The notes under the pieces: generated by a model
Database searches by the model: none
What the model was told of the DNA's origin: nothing
Seen by the model: the letters and a program-made list of their open reading frames with translations, nothing else
Program-made: the position numbers and the translations under genes
Origin: JAZBPO01 sp963691775
GTDB lineage: Bacteria > Pseudomonadota > Gammaproteobacteria > Pseudomonadales > Azotimanducaceae
Length of the DNA: 64,000 nucleotides
Direction: 5' to 3'
Assembly: GCA_963691775.1 (NCBI GenBank)
Contig: OY829369.1
Span: forward strand, 930,001-994,000
In this document: positions 51,969-61,400 of the stretch, in pieces
Position numbering within the stretch: the first letter of the stretch is position 1
Layout: each line of letters opens with the position of its first letter

Positions 51969-52121
51969 GATGACACCCCGCTCCTCGATGACCGCCGAGA
52001 TTACCTTCTGCACGGAAAGATGTGGGTGCGCGGCGGCGTACACGTGCGCGCCTTGCACTCATCAGTGCGCCGGACCAGACTCAACTACGTCTCATGACGC
52101 AACGTAACGAGGGGAAACGGC

Positions 52122-54383
52122 ATGGGCACTGCGAAGCGCGACGACACCTGGCACTCAACGGCTTGCATCCTGTGCTCGCTGAATTGCGGCGTGAAGGTCC
52201 AGCTGTCCGAAGACGGCAAACAGATCGCACGTACCCGCGGCGACGAGAATCACCCCGCCTCGCGGGGCTACCTGTGCAACAAGGCCTCGCGGCTGAATCA
52301 CTACCAGAACCGGGCCGACCGACTGACCTCGCCCATGCGCCGTCGCGACGACGGCAGCTACGAGCCCATCGACTGGAATACCGCGTTCGCCGAAATTGCC
52401 GAGAAGCTGGGTGCGGTGCGCGACGCCCACGGCGGCGAGTCGATCTTCTATTACGGTGGCGGCGGCCAGGGCAATCATCTGCCGGGCGCCTATTCGCGCA
52501 TCTCGGCATCGACCCTCGGCATTCGCTATCGCTCGAACGCCCTTGCTCAGGAGAAAACCGGCGAGTTCTGGATCGCGAATCGCATGTTCGGCGGCTGGCC
52601 ACACGGCGACTTCGAACATGCAGAGGTCGCGATCTTTCTCGGCAAGAATCCCTGGCAGTCGCACGGCGTCCACCGCGCCCGCGAGTTGGTCCGCGAAATC
52701 GGCAAGGACCCGGAGCGGACCCTGATCATCATCGACCCGAAGCGCACCGAAAGCGCCGACCAGGCAGACATTCACCTGGCGGTACGTCCCGGGCGCGACG
52801 CCTGGCTCCTCGCCGGCATGATCGCCACCCTCGTCCAGGAAAACCTCGTTGCCCACGCCTGGCTGGCGGAGCATGCAGACGGCCTTGCGGCCGTGGCTGC
52901 GAGCTTTGAAGCGACAGACATCGCCGAATGTGCGCGCAAGTGCGAAATCGATGAAGAGGCTCTGCGCAGTACGGCCCGGCTCATCGCGAACGCCGGTTCA
53001 GTCGCCATATTCGAAGACCTTGGCGTGCAGATGAACCGGCATTCCACGCTGGTGAGCTACCTGCAGCGGCTGCTCTGGGTGCTCACCGGGAACTTCGGTC
53101 GTCCGGGCACGCACTACACGACCAACGGCCTGGGCAACATTGCCGACGGCAGCGAGCGCGGGACATCGCCCGTCACCGGCGCGCGCATCGTGGGCGGTCT
53201 CGTGCCCTGCAACACGGTGCCGGACGAAATCCTCACCGATCACCCGAAGCGCTATCGGGCCATGATCATCGAGTCGGGCAATCCCATTCATTCACTGGCC
53301 GACAGCCCTCGCTGGCGCGAAGCGATGCGCGCCCTCGACTGCTCCGTCGTAATCGACATCGCCATGACCGAGACGGCGCAGGCAGCGGATTACGTCCTGC
53401 CGGCAACAACCCAGTTCGAGAAGGCGGAAGCGACCTTCTTCAATCTCGAGTTTCCCGACAACTACTTCCACATCCGCAAACCGCTGTTCACACCGCCGGA
53501 CGGGGTGCTCGACGAGGCCGAGATTCACATGCGTCTCGCCGAGGCGATGGGCGCCGTTCCGCCCGGTATCGAAGCCGAGCTGGACGCGCTGCTCGACGAG
53601 GGTCGCACGGCGTTTCGTGACGGCGTCTTTGCGAAGCTCGCTGCAGAACCAGCGCTCTTCGGCATCGCGCCGGGACTCCTGTATCGCACGCTCGGCAAGC
53701 GCCTGCCCGACGGCATGCGCAACGGCGCCGTCCTCTGGGCCGTTGCGCACCAGTATGCGCTGGAACAGCGACAGGCCGCCCTCGACGCGGGATTCGAAGG
53801 CGAAGGCATGGACCTCGGAGATGCCCTCTTCGACGCGCTCATCGCAGGCACGAGCGGGGTCGTGTTCAGCCGCGAAGGCTGGGATGCGGTCTGGTCCCGC
53901 GTGCCGAACGGCAGGGTCCAGCTCGATCTTGCAGACCTGCTTGAAGATGCACGGGGGCTCAGCGAAGAAGACCCGGACGAAACCTCCGAGGAGTTTCCGT
54001 TCCTGCTCTCGGCCGGGGAGCGACGTGCCTTCACGGCCAATACGATCATTCGCGACCCAGCCTGGCGCAGAAAGGACAAGGAAGGGGCCCTGTATATCAA
54101 CCCGGAAGACGCTGCGCGCCTGAATCTGGGCGACGGCTCTATGGCGCGTCTGACCACCTTCCGCGGCTCACTCGACGTGCTGGTAGAAACCAATCCGCGC
54201 ATGCGACGCGGCCATGTCTCCATTCCGAACGGCATGGGCCTCGAATATCCGGACGCCGATGGCGCTCCGAGCACGGTCGGCCCGTCCCCCAATGAACTCA
54301 CCCGCCTTGCCGACAAGGACAAGTATGTCGGCACCCCCTGGCACAAGTCCGTGCCCGTGCGTATCGAAGGAGTCGAAGCATGA
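52122..54383 (+). CDS. Molybdopterin oxidoreductase, DMSO-reductase family
   Basis: A 753-residue catalytic subunit. N-terminal [4Fe-4S] site CILCSLNCG...GYLCNKAS, then the bis-MGD domains (YYGGGGQGNHLPGAYSRIS, LGKNPWQSHGVHRARELV, IIIDPKRTESADQADIHLAV, YVLPATTQFEKAEATFFNLE) and the C-terminal dinucleotide-binding domain (GHVSIPNGMGLEYPD). No Tat signal, so cytosolic like some formate-dehydrogenase- or nitrate-reductase-like enzymes. No Cys or Sec is evident at the molybdenum-ligand position. ATG has a GAGGGGAAA ribosome site. Coupled (ATGA) to the SDR gene; no electron-transfer subunit adjoins. Confidence 0.9.
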   Translation: MGTAKRDDTWHSTACILCSLNCGVKVQLSEDGKQIARTRGDENHPASRGYLCNKASRLNHYQNRADRLTSPMRRRDDGSYEPIDWNTAFAEIAEKLGAVRDAHGGESIFYYGGGGQGNHLPGAYSRISASTLGIRYRSNALAQEKTGEFWIANRMFGGWPHGDFEHAEVAIFLGKNPWQSHGVHRARELVREIGKDPERTLIIIDPKRTESADQADIHLAVRPGRDAWLLAGMIATLVQENLVAHAWLAEHADGLAAVAASFEATDIAECARKCEIDEEALRSTARLIANAGSVAIFEDLGVQMNRHSTLVSYLQRLLWVLTGNFGRPGTHYTTNGLGNIADGSERGTSPVTGARIVGGLVPCNTVPDEILTDHPKRYRAMIIESGNPIHSLADSPRWREAMRALDCSVVIDIAMTETAQAADYVLPATTQFEKAEATFFNLEFPDNYFHIRKPLFTPPDGVLDEAEIHMRLAEAMGAVPPGIEAELDALLDEGRTAFRDGVFAKLAAEPALFGIAPGLLYRTLGKRLPDGMRNGAVLWAVAHQYALEQRQAALDAGFEGEGMDLGDALFDALIAGTSGVVFSREGWDAVWSRVPNGRVQLDLADLLEDARGLSEEDPDETSEEFPFLLSAGERRAFTANTIIRDPAWRRKDKEGALYINPEDAARLNLGDGSMARLTTFRGSLDVLVETNPRMRRGHVSIPNGMGLEYPDADGAPSTVGPSPNELTRLADKDKYVGTPWHKSVPVRIEGVEA

Positions 54384-55150
54384 GTAAACCCGTATGCCTC
54401 GTCATGGGCGCAGGCGCCGGCATAGGCGGCACCACGGCTGCACGTTTTGCGCAGGAAGGTTGGCACGCCGTGCTGTGCCGCCGCAGCGACGAAGCCGGCC
54501 TGCAGCGTCTTGTGGGAGAGATCGAGGCCGCGGGGGGAAGCGCCTCCGGGCGCCTGATGAACGCCGCAGAGGACGGCGCGATCGAAGCATGCGTCGAGGA
54601 GGTGGAGCGCGACGTCGGTCCCATCGACGTCATGATCTTCAATTTGGGTGCGCAAATTGGTGATCGGCCGCTCGCGGCCACCACGCCGAAAATGTTCGAG
54701 CTCGGCTGGCGCATGGCGACGTTCGGACTCTTTCGGCTGGCTCAGACGGCTTTCCCCAAGATGCTGGAGCGCGGCGGCGGGAGCCTGATCGTCACCTCGG
54801 CGACGGCAGCGGTACGCGGCAACCGAGGCCAGCACTCGCACGCGTCAGCCATGGGTGGCCGACGCATGCTGTGTCAGTCGCTCAATGCGGAATTCGGCCC
54901 CCAGGGGATTCACGTAGCGCACGTGATCGTCGATGGCGCCGTGGATGCTCCGGACACGCTGGGCAAGATGCTCGGCCCGGAACGCTTCGCTCAATTGCGA
55001 GAGACGCGCGGAGGCGAACACGATGGCTTGATCCTGCCGGATCAGGTCGCGGAGACCTACCTTCATCTCGCGCACCAGCACCGCAGCACCTGGACGTTCG
55101 AGATCGATCTGCGCACCTTTTCCGACACCGCATGGTGGAACCACAGCTGA
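54380..55150 (+). CDS. SDR-family protein with altered active site
   Basis: A 256-residue short-chain dehydrogenase/reductase fold: cofactor loop MGAGAGIGGTTAARF, CRRSDEAGLQ, IDVMIFNLGAQIGDRP (NAG-like) and SLIVTSATAAVRGNRGQ with the catalytic Ser. The expected YxxxK is replaced by HASAMGGRR, so the usual proton relay is absent. Either the Tyr-less subfamily or a non-catalytic role. Translationally coupled to the molybdopterin oxidoreductase. Confidence 0.85.
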   Translation: MSKPVCLVMGAGAGIGGTTAARFAQEGWHAVLCRRSDEAGLQRLVGEIEAAGGSASGRLMNAAEDGAIEACVEEVERDVGPIDVMIFNLGAQIGDRPLAATTPKMFELGWRMATFGLFRLAQTAFPKMLERGGGSLIVTSATAAVRGNRGQHSHASAMGGRRMLCQSLNAEFGPQGIHVAHVIVDGAVDAPDTLGKMLGPERFAQLRETRGGEHDGLILPDQVAETYLHLAHQHRSTWTFEIDLRTFSDTAWWNHS

Positions 55151-55167
55151 GCCGCCGTTCGCGGCTC
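55149..55167. terminator. Hairpin at the SDR stop
   Basis: Perfect GAGCCGC/GCGGCTC stem with loop CGTTC, beginning in the SDR stop codon. No T-run. Confidence 0.45.
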
Positions 55168-55464
55168 GTCCCCTGAAACGCACGGGCGCGCATCGATCTC
55201 CCCATCGCGCCATCGTGCATGCCTCACGCCCCCCCCCGATGCGTAAAAGGTGCGCCAGTTCACGATTGATTAACCTCGAACGGATCAAGATACTAGCTAC
55301 GTAAGCATGGGTCGGAGAACCCAATTGTCTTGCTATGAAGCACCCGGATCCGATGGCACTGCTGGACGCCGTGCGTTGCGTCGCTTGCGCCGCTCTTCAG
55401 CGGCTCGTGCGCCGGGACATCGTCATCCCGATCCGGATCGAGCCCTCAATTCGGACGGTTTTTC
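55151..55464. other. Intergenic region before the exoprotein
   Basis: About 310 bp with the SDR terminator hairpin, the promoter-like boxes at 55266-55294 and a structured leader. An 86-codon frame at 55335 overlaps the exoprotein start in another frame and looks spurious. Confidence 0.5.
55266..55294 (+). promoter_or_regulatory. Sigma-70-like promoter for the exoprotein gene
   Basis: TTGATT, 17 bp, GATACT in an AT-richer stretch unusual for this window, about 170 bp before the exoprotein ATG. The long leader contains the hairpin GCCGCT-CTTC-AGCGGC near 55390. No riboswitch class recognised. Confidence 0.45.
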
Positions 55465-58400
55465 ATGTCGCGCCCGCCCCTAGGTCTGTTCCGCAAATCT
55501 GTTCTCGCCACGGCAGTTGCCGGTGTCATGGCGACACCGTCAGCGCCCGTTGTAGGCAACCCGTCCGGGGCGGAGGTCATCCACGGCACGGTTGATTTCC
55601 AGAGCTTCGGCAACGAGTTCCTGATCACGAACTCGAACGGCGCGATCATCAACTGGCAGGACTTCTCGATCGCCCAGGGCGAAATCACGCGCTTCCAGCA
55701 GGAAGCCGCAAACTCGGCCGTTCTGAACCGCGTCGTCGGCGGCGGCATCTCCGAGATCATGGGCTCTTTGGTCTCGAACGGTAAGGTGTTCCTCATCAAC
55801 CCCAACGGCGTCGTGTTCGGGCAGAACGTCACCATCGACACCGCCGGCTTCGTTGCTTCTACGCTCGACATGGCGAATGAAGACTTCCTGGCCGGCAACT
55901 ACACCTTCGAGGGCTCGACCGACGGCCAGATTGTCAACGAAGGATACCTCGCGACGCGCGGCGGCAACGTCTTCTTCGTTGCAGCGAACATCGAGAACAG
56001 CGGCGTAGTGCACGCCGAGGACGGCTCACTTGTCCTTGCGGCAGGTGAGCGCGTGAGAATTCGCAGCCTCGACTCGCCGGAAATCGAATTCGAGCTGGCA
56101 GCGCCCGACAACAGCGTTCTCAACCTGGGCGCGCTGCTCGCCGACCAGGGCGCCGTGAAAGCCTTCGCGGGCACGCTGACCCACTCCGGAGAGATTCGCG
56201 CCAATCAAGTCAGCCTCGGCGCCGACGGGTCCATACATCTATACGCAGCCGACAGTTTGCGGCTGGAATCTGACAGCGTTGTCGACGCGAGCGGCGCGAA
56301 TGGCGGCGACATCCTGATCGAGGCCGAGGGCGGAACGCTCGAGGCGCTCGGCACTGTGACCGTGGAGGGCACGGACGGAACGGGCGGACGCGTCCGCCTC
56401 CTCGGCGAGCAGGTGGGCCTGCTCAATGGGGCGGTCGTGAACGCCGATGGAACGGAGGGCGGCGGGCAGGTGCTCATCGGCGGCGCGCAGCAGGGCCTCG
56501 GCCCCGAGCCCAACGCGAGCGACGTATACGTAGACATCAACGCCACCGTCGGTGCGTCCTCAACCGTCGACGGAGACGGCGGCGAGATCATCGTTTTCGC
56601 TGATGAAACAGCTCGCGTGCACGGTGATCTGACAGCCACCGGCGGTCCCGAAGGCGGCGATGGCGGCTTCATTGAAACCTCCGCATCGCTGCTTTCGGTC
56701 ACGTCGACGCCGAACGCGGGCTCGACCCACGGCGCGCCCGGCGAATGGCTCATCGATCCGGACCTCATTGTCGTCAGCGGTAACAGCACCAGCGAAGTTG
56801 TCGTTTCGACAGGCACGTTCCCCACCTATGAAACGGATTCCTTCGCGATCGCTCCGACCATCGGCGACCAGGTGATCGAAGACGCAGTGAATGTGAACGG
56901 CACGAGCGTGCGCGTGCTCGCCGTCGCGGGCAGTGGAAGCGCTTCTCCTGGGACTGGCGGCACTACCAGCGCGATATTTATCGACACGCAGCTCGACTTC
57001 AACGCCACCGTTCCGGGCCTCACGGTGTTCTTCGAGAGCCAGGACGGCGACATCTTTGTCAATCAGCCCATCATCAACACGGGCACCCAGGCGCTCAATT
57101 ATCAGTTCGACGCAAACGCAGTCGCCTTGAACGCCAACGTGCTCACGAACGGCGGCGCGATCAACATCCCGGACAGGTTCAACCAGTACGACGCGATTTT
57201 ATCTGGCGTGACCCTAGAGGGTGATCTGACAACGGGAGACATCGGGGTCATCTCTGGGGTCAACACGCTGAACGGCGCCGTCGACGCGTTCGCAATCACG
57301 ATCGAAAACGGCGCGACTGCGGACTTCGCGGGGCCTGTCGACGCAGTCGCGCTGCAAGTGATAGGCGGAACGCTCAATGCGCAGTCGAGCATCGACGTCT
57401 CCGCGACCTTCCAATGGATCGGAGGCCAAATTCAGGGGCCCGGTTCTCTGACGATTTCGAGTGGGGGCTCGATTTTCGGGTCTTCTCAGCTCCTGGATGA
57501 GACCAACCTCATCGTTGATGGATCGCTCGATTGGCAATCCGGCGATATCACATTCACCGGTGGCGCGAATCTAACGATCAATGGGGACTTCACGATCGAT
57601 CCGGACATCTCGTCCGGCAAGACGCTAGTTGATGCCGGCGTTACACCCGGCGGCGGCATTAACATTCTCAGCGGCGGCCAGCTCTTGCATGCTCCGCTCT
57701 CAAGCATCCCCGGGACGACATCGGGCGACACCAACATTGAAGTTCCGCTATTCAATGAAGGAAGCGTCAGCGTTGCGGACAGCACGCTTGTGTTGCTCGG
57801 CGGTGGCGCGTCGACCACAGGCGCATTCGAGGCTGGCACCGGGGGAACGCTGGTTTTTGACGAGACCAACCCCGCCAGCGCTTTTTCGCTGAATGGTCCA
57901 ATCACGCTTGCTGGCGGCGACGTCACGTTCGTGACCGACACCATCGACGACCCCCTTCTGTTTATAGGGAGCGTCAACACGTCTACCGGCGGAGCGGTAC
58001 GCTTCGAGACCTCGTCCCAAACACCGCTGATCGTCGGTGCACCGATCACGAACGCCGGACCGCAGCCCGTGAACTTCACGTTCGATGCCGCCTCTGGTGT
58101 TGTGGAATTCAACGCCAACGTGCTCACGAACGGTGGCGCAATCGACCTGCCATTCGGGAGCATCGCGCCTCTCGCCCGCCTCAATGGCGCGACGCTTGAA
58201 GGTAATCTGACCACCGAGGTGCTCGAGGTAGCATCGGGCATCAACACCTTTGATGGCACCGTGAGCGCATTCACCGCTTCTGTCTCCGGCGGCGAGGCAA
58301 ACGTCCTGCAGGGCGCGACCATCAGTCAGCTCTCCGTCACCGGAGGCGTGCTCGACGTGGCGTCTACGCTCGACGTCGACATTTTCTTCGACTGGTCCGG

Positions 58401-61400
58401 CGGCACTCTCCAAGGGCCAGGCGTGCTGACCGTCGATGGATTCGGCGGTGGCTCCATGAATATTTTCGGTGGCTCACAGCTGTTCCTGACCGATCTCGAC
58501 CTCGTTGCCAAGGATGCCGTCACCTGGAGTGGTGGCGACATCACCATGGCGGGCGACGCGACGATCGATATCGAGGGCTTGCTCGAGATCACCTCTGGAA
58601 TTTCCTCCCGCTTCATCAATGACGGCGGCCTCAACGGCGGCGCCATCGGTCCTGCCGTGAACATTCTCCCCGGGGCCGTGGTCAACCAGAACAATTCAAA
58701 CCTCACCCAGATTTCCGTGCCTCTGAACAACAGCGGGACCGTAAACGTGACCACGGGAGAGCTGTCTCTCACCCGTGGCGGCGCATCGACGGGCGCGTTC
58801 ACCGTCGATACAGGCGCGACCCTTCGCTTCGAGGACAGCTCCGGAGGCGGCGGCCACGCGCTGTCCGGGCCCATCAGCGGCTTTGGCGACGTGTTCTTCA
58901 GCGGCAGCGGTACCGCTGCATTATTCGACGACGGCGGCGCAAACAGCTACAGCGTCAGCCATACAACCGTGGACGGCGCCTCTGTTCAGTTCGCGCAATT
59001 CATGAGCCAGCCAGGCAGCACCATGGAGGCCATCAACGGCGGCAATCTGAGCTTTGTGACCGACGTCGACCTTGGCAACCTGATCGCTCGAAGCGGCGCG
59101 GCGATCGACGCCGGTGGCGGCGTCAGTCAGGTGTCCAATCTCGTTGTGGACGGCGGCTTCTTCACCAACGCTGCGAGCGGCGACTTCCTCGTCACGGGCA
59201 GCGCCGCCCTGAACAGCGCCGGCCTGCAGCATTCCGGCCTGCTCCAGCTTGCCGGAAGCACGAGCGGGTCGAGCGCCACGCTGAACGGCACGGGCACAAC
59301 GCGTGTCACCAGCACCGGCAATTTCGGCCTGAATCAGGTGACCATCAACAGCGGCGTGCTCGAAATCCAGGTGGGCGCTCAGACCGACAGGCTTGATCTC
59401 CTTGGCGGTGAACTCGCCTTGGACGGCGGCGACCTCGATGTCACGACGGACCTGCTGTTCAACGGCGGGTTGCTCCGCGGTACGGGCATCCTCTCGATCA
59501 ATAGTGATTCGGTGTTCTTGAGCGCCGGCACGATCGGGGGCGACGCCACCCTGAAGCTGGACACCGGGGCGCTCGGTTCGCTGACGGGCTCGCTGCTGCT
59601 CGAAGATCGCGCGCGCCTCGAAGTGCGCGGCGTTTTGGAAATGATCGGTGACGGGGCCAATCTGACCCTTGACGACGACGCGGAGCTCTCGACTGACGGC
59701 GCGCTGCGCTTCCTCGGCGACGGCGACGTGTTCGACGGGCCGAATGATCCCTCGGCCACAACCGGCAGCCAGTGGTTCAACAGCGGCACCATCGAAAAGA
59801 CGCAGGGCGGTTCCGGCAGCAGTGTCTTCGGCGTGGAAAGCCTGCTCAGCCAGGGCAGCATCATCGCGAGCGCGGGCACCATCGCACTGCAGAACGAGCT
59901 CCAGACGAACGGCGTCATCGTCAACAACAGCGACATCACGCTGGGCACGTCCACCCGCTTGCTCACCGGAGCTTCGATCACGGGCGCTCCTGTAGTCATC
60001 GGCGCAGGCAGTTCGCTCAGCGCCGGGAGCAGCGCAACGGTCAGCGTCGATGCGGTAACAGTTCAGGGCGGCACGCTCTTCGCCGAGGCCGGCGGCATTC
60101 TCCAGATCGGCAACGCATTGACCTGGAACAACGGCACGATCGGCGGCGGCGCGGGCATCGTGCAGGTTCTGCCCAGCGCAACCGGCCTCATCGACACGCT
60201 GGGCGCCAAGACCCTTGCCAGCGGCACCCTCGCCCTCGACTCCATCGCAGGCGTGGATTGGGCGGCCGGCAACATCCTTGCGCAGGGCGGCGCTCTGCTC
60301 GACGTTGGCGGCCTGCTCCGAGCTACGCACGGCGGCAATGTCCTGAATCCCGCATCAACCGGCACCACCGGGGCGGAAACGCTCAGGATCAGCGCCGGCG
60401 GCACCTTCGAGCGCGATGGCGCAGGCTTCATGACGCTCGGCATCAGTCTGAACAACGACGGCCGGGTGCTCATGACCAGCGGCAGCATGAACGCGGGCGG
60501 CGGTGGTCTCAGCAGCGGCGCCTTCGACGTCGAGAACGGCACGCTCAACTTCTCCGGCGGCACTCACACGCTCCTCCAAGGCGCAAGCGGCGCCACCATC
60601 GGATCCGGCACGGGCCTGAACAACGTCTCCTTCGGCACCGTGATCATCGATTCGGGCGCCACCGTCGACATCAGCCGCATGGGCGTCAGCGGTGGCCAAT
60701 TGCAGAGCGACGGCCTGCTCACCGTCAGCGAGTTCTTCCAGTGGACCGGCGGCACGATCGGCGGCGGCGCGGGCACCGTGCAGGTTCTGCCCAGCGCAAC
60801 CGGCCTCATCGACACGGTGGGCGCCAAGACCCTTGCCAGCGGCACCCTCGCCCTCGACTCCATCGCAGGCGTGGATTGGGCGGCCGGCAACATCCTTGCG
60901 CAGGGCGGCGCTCTGCTCGACGTTGGCGGCCTGCTCCGAGCTACGCACGGCGGCAATGTCCTGAATCCCGCATCAACCGGTACCACCGGGGCGGAAACGC
61001 TCAGGATCAGCGCCGGCGGCACCTTCGAGCGCGATGGCGCAGGCTTCATGCCGCTCGGCATCAGTCTGAACAACGACGGCCGTGTGCTCATGACCAACGG
61101 CAGCATGAACGCGGGCGGCGGCGGTCTCAGCAGCGGCGCCTTCGACGTTGAGAACGGCACGCTCAACTTCTCCGGCGGCACCCACACGCTCCTCCAGGGC
61201 GCAAGCGGCGCCACCATCGGGTCCGGCACGGGCCTGAACAACGTCTCCTTCGGCACCGTGATCATCGATTCGGGCGCCACCGTCGACATCAGCCGCATGG
61301 GCGTCAGCGGTGGCCAATTGCAGAGCGACGGCCTGCTCACCGTCAGCGAGTTCTTCCAGTGGACCGGCGGCACGATCGGCGGCGGCGCGGGTACCGTGCA

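Noticed and set aside
52122..54383. Formate dehydrogenase with selenocysteine
   Set aside because: No in-frame TGA in the molybdopterin oxidoreductase and no Cys at the usual ligand position; specific enzyme identity left open.
55335..55595. 86-codon gene before the exoprotein
   Set aside because: Overlaps the exoprotein signal peptide in another frame and lacks family features.
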